Positions 28,578 through 37,935 of a stretch of 44,505 nucleotides of DNA are shown here, piece after piece. Every line of letters starts with the position of its first letter. The stretch's first letter is position 1. The position numbers and the translations under genes are program-made. The DNA comes from an uncultured Bacteroidota bacterium. Its GTDB lineage: Bacteria > Bacteroidota > Bacteroidia > Chitinophagales > Chitinophagaceae. Location: the NCBI GenBank assembly GCA_903871575.1, contig CAIQHJ010000126.1:1-44505 (forward strand). The letters run 5' to 3'. The notes below the pieces were generated by a model. That model made no database searches. It worked only from the letters and a program-made list of their open reading frames with translations, and was not told the origin of the DNA.

Positions 28578-30695
28578 ATGGAAAAAATTACATGGAAAGT
28601 AGATGGGATGACTTGTAGCAATTGTGCTTTATCCATTAATAAACTCCTCGAAAAAAAAGGATTGGTCAATATAAAAGTCAACCCCATTGACGGTATTGTA
28701 CACTTCGATTGGGACCACAAGCCTTCACTTGAATCTATTAAAAACGATATAGCCGGTTTAGGTTATGCGGTTAAAGATGATGAACAACAAGTTAGTTCAA
28801 CAAAAACCAAATGGCTCTCTACAAATAAACAACGTTTTTTATTTACACTTCCTTTTACTGCCATACTCATGTTGCACATGCTGCACCAATGGATTCCATT
28901 GCATTTCATCGCCAATCCTTGGTTGCAACTTATTTTGTGTACGCCTGTATTTATCGTTGGCATGTTGTTTTTTGGGAAAAGTGCTTGGCGAAGTATTTGG
29001 AGCGGAGTGCCCAACATGAATGTGTTGGTTACTTTAGGATCCTCCCTTGCTTTTGTTTATAGCCTTGCCGGTCTCCTCTATTTTAAAAACGCAGATTATA
29101 TTTTTTTTGAAACTACCGCATCAATAATCACCTTAGTGTTATTGGGCAATTACCTCGAAGAAAACACCAAAAAAGCAACACAAAAGGCACTCGATAGTTT
29201 GGTCAAATCACAAAAACTGATGGCCAACATGATTGCTTTTGACGACAAACACCAGGAACAGATTTTTCAAATTGAAAATACACAGCTGAAAACCGGAGAT
29301 TTAATCCTCATCAAAACTGGTGAACAAGTGCCCATTGATTGCAAAATTTTATGGGGCGATTGTGCGGTTAATGAAGCCATTATTACAGGAGAAAGCATCC
29401 CCATTCTTAAAACCAAAAAAGACGCTTTAATTGGCGGAAGCACCATCGACGACGGCATCATAAAAGCACAGGTTACTGCCGTTGGAAAAGATACCGTATT
29501 GGCCAGCATCATTTTGATGGTTCAACAAGCACAAGCCGAAAAGCCGCCTATGCAAAAACTGGCAGATAGAATCAGTGCCATTTTTGTTCCCGTTGTCATT
29601 GTGATTGCTATCATTGCTTTTTTGGCCAACTACTTTTTCTTTGCTATTCCTTTCGATTTGTCATTGATGCGGGCCATTGCCGTTTTGGTCATCTCTTGTC
29701 CCTGCGCAATGGGCCTTGCCACGCCAGCTGCTATTGCTGTTGGTTTGGGTAGGGCTGCAAAAAAAGGCATCATCTTTCGAAACGCAACCAGTTTAGAATC
29801 ATTCAAAACCATTCAACAAATTGTATTCGATAAAACAGGCACTCTAACAACCGGACAATTTACCGTAAGCGATTACCATACTTCCATTGAAGACAGTGAA
29901 TTTAAATCGATTGTATTGTCTATGGAAAAATATTCAAATCATCCCATCGCCAATGGCATTGTAAAAGATTGGAAACAAGCGAGCGTGGTGCTTTGGAAAA
30001 ACGCAACAGAAATAAAAGGAATTGGTGTTCGAACAGAAGATAATATGGGCAATGTTTTCGAAGCTGGCTCATCCAAAATTTTAAAAAGCCAAAACGCAAC
30101 AGATAGCCACAATGTATATGTGCTAAAAAATGGCGAATTGATCGGTTGGGTGGACGTACAAGATGAAATCAGGCCAGAAGCAAGGCAAGTAATGGATTGG
30201 TTTAATCAACACAACATTAAAACCATCATGCTCACGGGCGATTTGCAGCAAAAAGCGGATGTCGTGGCAAAAGCACTTGGGATACAAGAGGTTTTTGCAT
30301 CTTATTCTCCTGCACAAAAACTCAAAAAAATTACTGAATTGAATAATCAAAAACCAACCGCCATGGTTGGTGATGGCATCAATGACGCGCCAGCATTGGC
30401 AAAAGCTACCATCGGTATATCCATTAGCGATGCTGCGCAATTGGCGCTGCAACATGCCGATGTTGTGTTGATGAATAAAGGACTGCAAAATTTACCTGAA
30501 GCACTTGGGTTGGGAAAACACACATACATCACCATCAAACAAAATTTATATTGGGCTTTCTCCTACAATATTGTTGCCATTCCAATTGCTGCCATGGGAT
30601 TATTAACGCCAACTTTTGCCGCTTTAATCATGGGTGGCAGTGATGTTATGCTCGCTGTAATTTCTTTACGGCTATTTATAAAAAAGGTTGTTTAA
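28578..30695 (+). CDS. copA: Copper-translocating P-type ATPase
   Basis: 705 aa; N-terminal HMA GMTCSNC, CPC motif (SCPCAMGLATP), DKTGTLT, GDGINDAPAL. Confidence 0.9.
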   Translation: MEKITWKVDGMTCSNCALSINKLLEKKGLVNIKVNPIDGIVHFDWDHKPSLESIKNDIAGLGYAVKDDEQQVSSTKTKWLSTNKQRFLFTLPFTAILMLHMLHQWIPLHFIANPWLQLILCTPVFIVGMLFFGKSAWRSIWSGVPNMNVLVTLGSSLAFVYSLAGLLYFKNADYIFFETTASIITLVLLGNYLEENTKKATQKALDSLVKSQKLMANMIAFDDKHQEQIFQIENTQLKTGDLILIKTGEQVPIDCKILWGDCAVNEAIITGESIPILKTKKDALIGGSTIDDGIIKAQVTAVGKDTVLASIILMVQQAQAEKPPMQKLADRISAIFVPVVIVIAIIAFLANYFFFAIPFDLSLMRAIAVLVISCPCAMGLATPAAIAVGLGRAAKKGIIFRNATSLESFKTIQQIVFDKTGTLTTGQFTVSDYHTSIEDSEFKSIVLSMEKYSNHPIANGIVKDWKQASVVLWKNATEIKGIGVRTEDNMGNVFEAGSSKILKSQNATDSHNVYVLKNGELIGWVDVQDEIRPEARQVMDWFNQHNIKTIMLTGDLQQKADVVAKALGIQEVFASYSPAQKLKKITELNNQKPTAMVGDGINDAPALAKATIGISISDAAQLALQHADVVLMNKGLQNLPEALGLGKHTYITIKQNLYWAFSYNIVAIPIAAMGLLTPTFAALIMGGSDVMLAVISLRLFIKKVV

Positions 30696-32625
30696 CTTCA
30701 TTTCTTATTACAATACCTTGAATTCTAGCACATCAATTTTAAAAAAATATTGGGGACATGAACAGTTTCGTCCAATGCAGGAAAGCATTGTAAATGCTGT
30801 ATTAGAAGGAAACGACGTACTGGCTTTGTTACCAACAGGTGGTGGAAAATCGGTGTGCTTTCAAGTTCCCGCAATGATGATGGAAGGCATTTGTATTGTA
30901 ATCAGTCCGCTCATTGCTTTGATGAAAGACCAAGTGGAAAATCTTCAAAAAAAAGGAATTCACGCTTTGTCTATTTATTCGGGCATGCACTACATGGAAG
31001 TGAAACGAACACTCCAAAATGCTGCTTATGGAAATTACAAGTTCCTCTATGTTTCACCCGAAAGATTGGAGACATCCCTTTTTGAAGAATACCTGCCAGC
31101 CATCAATCCATGTCTCATTGCTATTGATGAAGCACATTGCATCTCTCAATGGGGATACGATTTCAGGCCTTCTTATTTAAACATTGCAGCGCTTCGTAAA
31201 CATTTACCCGATATTCCCATTATTGCACTAACGGCATCTGCTACACTAACTGTGCAAAATGACATTTGCGAAAAATTGTTGTTCAACAAAAAGCAAATGC
31301 GTTTTCAACAATCTTTTGCCAGGCCCAATTTATCTTACCATGCATTGCAACCTGTTGCCAAACAAACCAAGTTGATTGATGTGTTGCAAAAAATAAAGGG
31401 AAGTTCTATTGTATATTGCAAAAGTAGAAAGCAAACCCAACAAATTGCAACCCTGCTCTCACAGCAAGGCATAGTAGCAGATTTTTATCATGCTGGACTT
31501 AGCAGCGCCCAAAGGGATTCCAAACAAGAAGATTGGATAAAAAACAAGATACAGACGATTGTATGTACCAATGCATTTGGTATGGGAATCGACAAGCCAG
31601 ATGTACGTCTCGTGGTGCATTATGCTATCCCCGAAAGTTTAGAACATTATTACCAAGAAGCAGGAAGAGCCGGTAGAGATGGGAATCGTGCACATGCCAT
31701 TTTATTGTTTGAAAAACAAGAGTTGAACGACTTGTATCAAATGCATGAGATGAGATTCCCCACATTAGATTTTTTAAAAAAATTGTACGCCGATTTAATG
31801 AACCATTTACAAGTGGCAGCAGGTATTGGCGAAGGACAAACTTTTGATTTTGAAATGAGCGTTTTTGCTGAGAATTTCAAACTCAACATCTTACAGGCCA
31901 CCTATGGTTTGCAAGCATTGGCACAAGAAGGATTGTTCTATATGGGCGAATCTATTTACAAACCTTCAAAAATTGTATTTACTACAACAAAAGATGCATT
32001 GATTGATTTTGAAAATATGCATCCTACGTTGGAGCCAATTATAAAGGCATTGTTAAGAAGCTATGAAGGCATTTTCGATTACCCCGTAAATATTTATGAA
32101 TCGCTGATTGCAAAATTGATACACTTGCCCATAGATCAAATCAAAAATGGATTGAGTATTTTACACAAATATCAAATCATTGATTATATCCCACAAAGCG
32201 ACAAGCCACAAATAACGCTGCTGCAAAATAGAATGTATCGCGACGACTTTCGATTTGATATCACTGCATTATCGAAACGAAAACAGCAGCACCTTGAAAG
32301 AATACAGGCCATGGCAGATTTTACCGTCAATCAAACCTTGTGTAGATCTGTAATCATCGGTCGATATTTCAATGATGAAAAAATACAAGCCTGCGGAATT
32401 TGCGACAATTGTATGCAGCTTCAAAAGAACAAAATAACAGCATTGCAAGTTGAGGAAATCAGCAATAAAATTTTATCCGTTTTGGAATGTGATCAACAGG
32501 ATTTAAAAGGATTGTCACAAGTCATTGCAACAGAGAACAAGGAAAACATTTTGCAGGTGATACAATACCTCGAAGCTGAGGAAATCATCAAGTTGAATGA
32601 AGATGGAAAATATCAGAAAGTTTAA
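30688..32625 (+). CDS. recQ: ATP-dependent DNA helicase RecQ
   Basis: 645 aa; FRPMQESIVNAVLEGNDVLALLPTGGGKSVCFQVPA, IDEAHCISQWGYDFRPSY, QEAGRAGRDG, zinc-binding Cys (CGICDNCMQL). Confidence 0.93.
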   Translation: MFNFISYYNTLNSSTSILKKYWGHEQFRPMQESIVNAVLEGNDVLALLPTGGGKSVCFQVPAMMMEGICIVISPLIALMKDQVENLQKKGIHALSIYSGMHYMEVKRTLQNAAYGNYKFLYVSPERLETSLFEEYLPAINPCLIAIDEAHCISQWGYDFRPSYLNIAALRKHLPDIPIIALTASATLTVQNDICEKLLFNKKQMRFQQSFARPNLSYHALQPVAKQTKLIDVLQKIKGSSIVYCKSRKQTQQIATLLSQQGIVADFYHAGLSSAQRDSKQEDWIKNKIQTIVCTNAFGMGIDKPDVRLVVHYAIPESLEHYYQEAGRAGRDGNRAHAILLFEKQELNDLYQMHEMRFPTLDFLKKLYADLMNHLQVAAGIGEGQTFDFEMSVFAENFKLNILQATYGLQALAQEGLFYMGESIYKPSKIVFTTTKDALIDFENMHPTLEPIIKALLRSYEGIFDYPVNIYESLIAKLIHLPIDQIKNGLSILHKYQIIDYIPQSDKPQITLLQNRMYRDDFRFDITALSKRKQQHLERIQAMADFTVNQTLCRSVIIGRYFNDEKIQACGICDNCMQLQKNKITALQVEEISNKILSVLECDQQDLKGLSQVIATENKENILQVIQYLEAEEIIKLNEDGKYQKV

Positions 32626-32626
32626 A

Positions 32627-32695
32627 TCAAAAAAAAGGGACCAAGATAAAAATCTAGTCCCGCTTTAAAATCCAATATCCTATGAAAAACCATGG
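32627..32695 (-). ncRNA. Structured repeat element copy 1; possible 3' end of a minus-strand small RNA
   Basis: Minus strand GGGACTAGATTTTTATCTTGGTCCCTTTTTTTT is an intrinsic-terminator shape; near-identical to 39478-39545. Confidence 0.55.
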
Positions 32696-32952
32696 CAAAG
32701 ATAACTGCACCTGGTTATGATACAAACAAATTTCTTTTCTTTGTTCAACTTATTTTTCCACAATTTGAATTAAGCTGATATATAGGATTGCTATTTTTTT
32801 TAACCCAATCAATATCAGGAATTTATAAAAATTTATTCCATTAGCTTTGATGAAAAGATTGATACAAAAAAACCTTTAACAAAAAATTATTCACAAATAA
32901 AAAGATATAAAAAATCAAAAGTATAATTTGGAGTGAACTAAAACATATTACC

Positions 32953-33651
32953 ATGGAAGCAACAAAATCAAAAATCTTACTTTGCGAGGATGATACCAAT
33001 CTTGGCATGGTTTTAAAAAACTACCTTGAATTGAATGACTATGATGTCACATTGGAAAGAGATGGCCGTTTGGGTTTGGCTGCATTTCAAAGGGAAAAAT
33101 ATGACATCTGCCTTTTGGATGTGATGATGCCCAATATGGATGGCTTTACGGTAGCTGAAGAAATCAGAGACATCAACCCAGATGTGCCTTTGTTTTTTCT
33201 GAGTGCAAAAACAATGAAAGAAGACATTATTCAAGGATATAAATTAGGTGCAGATGATTACATCACCAAGCCATTTGATAGTGAGGTGTTGTTGCTTAAA
33301 ATAAAAGCAATCATCAAGCGCAATGAAGAAGATCACAGAGAAGAAGCGAATGCGGAATATGATTTAGGCAATTACCATTTCAATCCGCGTTTACGTGAAT
33401 TAACGGTAGCTGGAAAAACACAAACCCTTTCTCCTAAAGAAAATGATTTATTGAGAATGCTTGCAGATTATAAAAACGATTTACTGCCTCGTGAAGCAGC
33501 ATTGAAAAAAATCTGGGGCAGCGATACCTATTTCAACGGAAGAAGTATGGATGTGTACATTGCTAAATTGAGAAAATATTTAAAAGAAGACGACAAACTA
33601 GAAATAGTAAACATCCATGGAAATGGATTTAGACTGGTTGTTGCAGAGTAA
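32953..33651 (+). CDS. OmpR-family response regulator (RprY-like)
   Basis: 232 aa; receiver CEDDTNLGMVLKNYLE, LLDVMMPNMDGF, KPFDSEVLLLKIKAII; winged-helix C-terminus. Confidence 0.9.
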   Translation: MEATKSKILLCEDDTNLGMVLKNYLELNDYDVTLERDGRLGLAAFQREKYDICLLDVMMPNMDGFTVAEEIRDINPDVPLFFLSAKTMKEDIIQGYKLGADDYITKPFDSEVLLLKIKAIIKRNEEDHREEANAEYDLGNYHFNPRLRELTVAGKTQTLSPKENDLLRMLADYKNDLLPREAALKKIWGSDTYFNGRSMDVYIAKLRKYLKEDDKLEIVNIHGNGFRLVVAE

Positions 33652-33658
33652 TGGATTC

Positions 33659-34696
33659 TTAACCCCCAAATAGATCATGTTGAGTGCCGCCTTTGTGCGG
33701 CACTTTTCCTAAGTGCCGGTAGGCTTTTTCTGTTACTTCTCTACCCCTCGCTGTTCGCATAATAAACCCTTCCTGAATTAAAAATGGTTCATACACCTCT
33801 TCCAATGTGCCGGGTTCTTCTCCAACAGCTGTAGCAATGGTGGTTATGCCCACAGGTCCTCCTTTAAACTTCTCAATGATGGTGCTCAATATCCGGTTGT
33901 CCATTTCATCTAAGCCGTATTGATCCACATTTAATGCTTTTAATGAATGTTCTGTGATGCCCATGTCAATAATACCATTGCCAAGCACTTGTGCAAAATC
34001 TCTTACCCTTCTCAGCAAACCGTTGGCAATTCTGGGTGTACCTCTGCTTCTGCGCGCAATTTCGCCGGCAGCATCGCTGGTTATTTTTGTTTGCAGAATG
34101 GCCGAACTTCTAATTAATATATTTTTTAGCGTCTCTGCATCATAATATTCCAATCGAGATTTTATTCCAAAACGCGATAGCAAAGGTGCAGTAAGCAAGC
34201 CACTTCTGGTGGTAGCACCTATCAGCGTAAATGGATTTAGCGTAAGTTGAACAGACCGTGCATTGGGGCCGCTATCTATCATGATGTCTATTCTAAAATC
34301 TTCCATCGCAGCATATAAATACTCTTCTACCACCGTACTCAATCGATGAATTTCATCAATAAATAAAACATCATTGGGTTCGAGACTGGTGAGCAATCCG
34401 GCAAGATCACCCGGCTTTTCAATTACCGGACCCGAGGTTTCTTTGATGCTTACGCCCATTTCATTGGCCACAATTCTTGACAAAGTTGTTTTTCCTAAAC
34501 CAGGAGGCCCATGAAACAAAATGTGATCCAAGGCTTCTCCGCGCAATTTGGAGGCTTTTATAAAAATGCTGATGTTCTCAATAATCTGTCCTTGTCCACT
34601 AAATTCTTTGATGTACCCTGGCCGAATATTGTTTTCAAACTCTTTATCGGGGGATTGTAAAATGTCTTTGTTGGTATTTTGAAAGTCTTGGGGCAT
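33659..34696 (-). CDS. ruvB: Holliday junction branch migration DNA helicase RuvB
   Basis: 345 aa; [65 protein letters not shown]. Confidence 0.96.
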   Translation of the reverse strand: MPQDFQNTNKDILQSPDKEFENNIRPGYIKEFSGQGQIIENISIFIKASKLRGEALDHILFHGPPGLGKTTLSRIVANEMGVSIKETSGPVIEKPGDLAGLLTSLEPNDVLFIDEIHRLSTVVEEYLYAAMEDFRIDIMIDSGPNARSVQLTLNPFTLIGATTRSGLLTAPLLSRFGIKSRLEYYDAETLKNILIRSSAILQTKITSDAAGEIARRSRGTPRIANGLLRRVRDFAQVLGNGIIDMGITEHSLKALNVDQYGLDEMDNRILSTIIEKFKGGPVGITTIATAVGEEPGTLEEVYEPFLIQEGFIMRTARGREVTEKAYRHLGKVPHKGGTQHDLFGG

Positions 34697-34780
34697 GTAT
34701 GATTTTCAGATGTTAAAGCTAAACTATTTCGGTCACTTTCACTGAATCGAAAAAATGAGGATTTTTGGGAAAATAAGCCA

Positions 34781-35553
34781 TTACAATACAGATGCATGAA
34801 TAGCAGCTGAAATTGCTTTAATCAATGAGGCATCTTTTTCAATTGCATTGCCAACTACAATAACATCGGCGCCTGCATTACAATTGGCTACTGCTTTTTC
34901 TGGCGTGGTAATACCTCCGCCAACAATGAGTGGAACGTGAATGCAACTTGCAACTTTTTGAATCATCGACTCGTTGATTGGTTTGATGGCTCCACTTCCT
35001 GCATCCATATATATCAACTTCATGCCCAACATTTCGCCGGCCATAGCGGTGCACATGGCAATTTCGTTTTTATTCGATGGCAATGGACTTGCATTGCTGA
35101 TGTATGAAACAGTGGTTGGTGCGCCTCCATCTATAACCATGTATCCTGTAGACATCACTTCCAATCCACTTTGCTTTACAATGGGAGCTGATACTACATG
35201 CTGCCCAATGAGTAATTCTGGATTCCTTCCACTGATTAAAGAAAGATATAACAAGGCGTCTGCGTTTTAGAAATTTGTGTTGGACTTCCTGGAAATAAAA
35301 TCACCGGGATGTTGGTGTGCGTTTTAATCAGTTGCACGCATTGGTCCAAATAATCCGATACCACCAAACTGCCACCAACAAAAAGGTAATCCACTTGGGC
35401 GCTATTGGCTAATCCAATCAACTCCAATACTTGAGCATCATTTACTTTATCGGGGTCAATTAAAACAGCAAAAGATTTCTTTCCCTGTTTTTTTCTTTCC
35501 AACATAGAATCATAAATAACTTGTTGCATGCCTTCGGATAACATTTCCTGCAA
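34781..35553 (-). pseudogene. Geranylgeranylglyceryl-phosphate synthase (GGGPS/PcrB) family gene with an apparent one-base frameshift
   Basis: N-terminal ORF 35236-35553 (FAVLIDPDKVNDAQ...ILFPGSPTQISK|TQTPCYIFL*) and C-terminal ORF 34781-35254 (LYLSLISGRNPELLIGQHVV...VGGGITTPEKA) join as ISK-N-ADALLYLSLISGRNPE if one A is added to the A-run at 35265-35268. Confidence 0.88.
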
Positions 35554-35683
35554 AAATGTGCATTTTTTTCCTCATACCGAAATAATAAAAAAGATGCGTG
35601 TAGTCAAAGTTCGTTATTCGCATAGATAAGTATTAATTTTGGATAAGGCTAGTTATCTACAGAATTCCAAAGAATCTTCATTT

Positions 35684-36091
35684 ATGCCAATCGATATCAC
35701 CAAAGAATTGAAATACAAAACCGCTCGCAGCGGCGGAAAAGGCGGGCAAAATGTAAACAAGGTAGAAACCATGGTGGAAGGATTTTGGCATATTGAATCT
35801 TCTCAACTCATCAATGAAGCAGAAAAAGCACGCTTGCACCTGAAATTAAAAAATCACATTAGCCAGGAAGGGTTTTTCTTTGCGACCTGCCAAGAAGAAA
35901 GATCACAATTGGCGAACAAGCAAACGGTAACCAGTAAAATGAACAAGCTAATTAATCAAGCTTTGATCATTCCCAAGAAAAGAAAAGCTACAAAACCTAC
36001 CGCAGCATCCAAAGCCCAAAGACTCGAATCGAAAAAAATATCTTCGGCAAAAAAAGAAACCAGAAAAAAAATCAACATTAAAGATGCTTAA
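35684..36091 (+). CDS. arfB: ArfB/YaeJ-type peptidyl-tRNA hydrolase (alternative ribosome rescue)
   Basis: MPIDITKELKYKTARSGGKGGQNVNKVET (GGQ) plus basic C-terminal tail (KKRKATKPTAASKAQRLESKKISSAKKETRKK). Confidence 0.87.
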   Translation: MPIDITKELKYKTARSGGKGGQNVNKVETMVEGFWHIESSQLINEAEKARLHLKLKNHISQEGFFFATCQEERSQLANKQTVTSKMNKLINQALIIPKKRKATKPTAASKAQRLESKKISSAKKETRKKINIKDA

Positions 36092-36827
36092 AAAAACAAT
36101 AGTGTTTACTGGTATTTTTTGGTGGCTGTTGATGATGGCCGTAATAATTGTGAATGCACAAACAAAATTAGGTACCGTTGTCATCCATTTTTCTCATACT
36201 GCAAATCAACAACCGCTTCAATTCAATGATAGCGTTTATGCGAATGATTTTGGAGAGCGATATACCATTTCTAAATTGAAATATTATGTTGGTGCTTTTA
36301 AACTAGATGAAAAAAATCTTTCCTTAGGCTTTGATAAATATGTATTGGTGGATGCCAATCAAACTGAAAATAAAATTATTGCGCAATTGCCCGAAGGAAA
36401 TTACCATTCGATTCAATTCAAGTTGGGAGTAGATAGTACAGACAATTGCAGTGGAGCTCAAACAGGTGCATTGGATCCTTTAAACAGTATGTTCTGGACA
36501 TGGAACAGTGGATATATTTTTTTAAAGTTGGAGGGAAACAGCTCGGCATCTACAGCCCCAGATGGAAGAATTGAACATCATATTGGTGGATACAAAGATT
36601 CTATGAATGTGGCATCTACCATACGTTTAGCAGATAACATTGCCATCGAAGCTGGTAAAGCGAAAGACATTTACATTTCGTTTAACCTTGATCGTTATTG
36701 GAATGCCGCATCGAAAATAAAGATTAAAGAAACGCCCGTTTGTATGTCGCCGGGTTTTTTGGCCAAAACAATTGCAGCCAATTTTAATGCCATTTTTTCT
36801 ATTGGAAGCAAAACCATTACGTATTGA
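36084..36827 (+). CDS. MbnP-family protein (secreted, putative copper-binding partner of MbnH)
   Basis: Signal peptide; FNDSVYANDFGERYTISKLKYYVGAF, FKLGVDST, NSMFWTWNSGYIFLKLEG, GRIEHHIGG; followed by a diheme peroxidase-like gene. Confidence 0.82.
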   Translation: MLKKTIVFTGIFWWLLMMAVIIVNAQTKLGTVVIHFSHTANQQPLQFNDSVYANDFGERYTISKLKYYVGAFKLDEKNLSLGFDKYVLVDANQTENKIIAQLPEGNYHSIQFKLGVDSTDNCSGAQTGALDPLNSMFWTWNSGYIFLKLEGNSSASTAPDGRIEHHIGGYKDSMNVASTIRLADNIAIEAGKAKDIYISFNLDRYWNAASKIKIKETPVCMSPGFLAKTIAANFNAIFSIGSKTITY

Positions 36828-37900
36828 AAACATCCACAACGATATTCTTGATTTGCCTTGTTTGCATTGCTGGAATGTACATCAGTGCCAAAGATGAACA
36901 TCATCAACCATCACCCCTAAAATTTGACATTCCCAAGGGTTGGCCGAAGCCTTCAAAAAATATTTTTGCCAAAAACAAATTAACAGAAGAAGGTTTTCAA
37001 TTGGGTAGGAAATTGTTTTATGATGGGAATTTAAGTGCAGATGGTGAAGTAAGTTGCGCAAGTTGTCATCAACAATTTGCGGCCTTTGCCAATTACGATC
37101 ACGATTTAAGCCATGGCGTTAACAATGCGCTCAGTATTAGAAATGCGCCGGCATTGATTAATGTAGCCTGGATGGATTTGTTGCATTGGGATGGCGCCAT
37201 CAACCATCTGGAAGTTCAACCATTGGCACCGCTCACAAACCCAATTGAAATGGGCGAAAGTTTGGAAAATGTTTTAAAAAAATTAAAAAAAGATACTGCA
37301 TACATTCGAATGTTTACAGCCGCTTTTGGCGATGCTGAAATCAATAGTCAACGCATGTTAAAAGCTATGGCACAATTTGTTAGCAGCTTGGTTTCGTCGA
37401 ACAGCAAATATGATAAAGTGATGCGTGGTGAAGCGCAATTTACCGATTACGAACAACGGGGTTACGAAACCTTTAAACGCAATTGTAATGGTTGTCATAA
37501 AGAGCCATTGTTTACAGACAATCGCATGCGCAACAATGGGCAACATCTCAATAAGAAACTGGATATCGGATTTCAAGCGATTAGTCTTCGTTCAGAAGAT
37601 TCATTGAAATTTAAAGTGCCAACCCTTCGGAATGTACAATTGACATTTCCATATATGCACGACGGACACATCTATTCTTTGTTTCAGGTAATCGATCATT
37701 ATTCAAAAAATATCGACACAACACAAACAAGATTGGACCCGATTTTAAAAAAGAAAATCAACATCTCAAATAAGGAAAGAATAGAATTGGTGTACTTTTT
37801 ATACACGTTGACAGACAGCAGTTTTGTAAGGAACAATCGGTTTGCTGCAGACCACATAACGACAATAAAAAACCCGCATCATCCGCAACTTGTAAATTAA
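36824..37900 (+). CDS. Diheme cytochrome c peroxidase/MauG superfamily protein, MbnH-like
   Basis: 358 aa; two CxxCH motifs (CASCHQQF, CNGCHKEP), PTLRNVQLTFPYMHDGHIYSLFQVIDHY; TTG start overlaps the upstream TGA stop (TTGA). Confidence 0.85.
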   Translation: MKTSTTIFLICLVCIAGMYISAKDEHHQPSPLKFDIPKGWPKPSKNIFAKNKLTEEGFQLGRKLFYDGNLSADGEVSCASCHQQFAAFANYDHDLSHGVNNALSIRNAPALINVAWMDLLHWDGAINHLEVQPLAPLTNPIEMGESLENVLKKLKKDTAYIRMFTAAFGDAEINSQRMLKAMAQFVSSLVSSNSKYDKVMRGEAQFTDYEQRGYETFKRNCNGCHKEPLFTDNRMRNNGQHLNKKLDIGFQAISLRSEDSLKFKVPTLRNVQLTFPYMHDGHIYSLFQVIDHYSKNIDTTQTRLDPILKKKINISNKERIELVYFLYTLTDSSFVRNNRFAADHITTIKNPHHPQLVN

Positions 37901-37935
37901 AATTATACAAGTAAATTACACCTAAAATTTACAAT

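Noticed and set aside
35236-35300. Programmed ribosomal frameshift in the GGGPS gene
   Set aside because: The site is a short A4 run without an evident slippery heptamer or stimulatory structure, and the family is normally encoded in one frame; a deletion or sequencing error is simpler.
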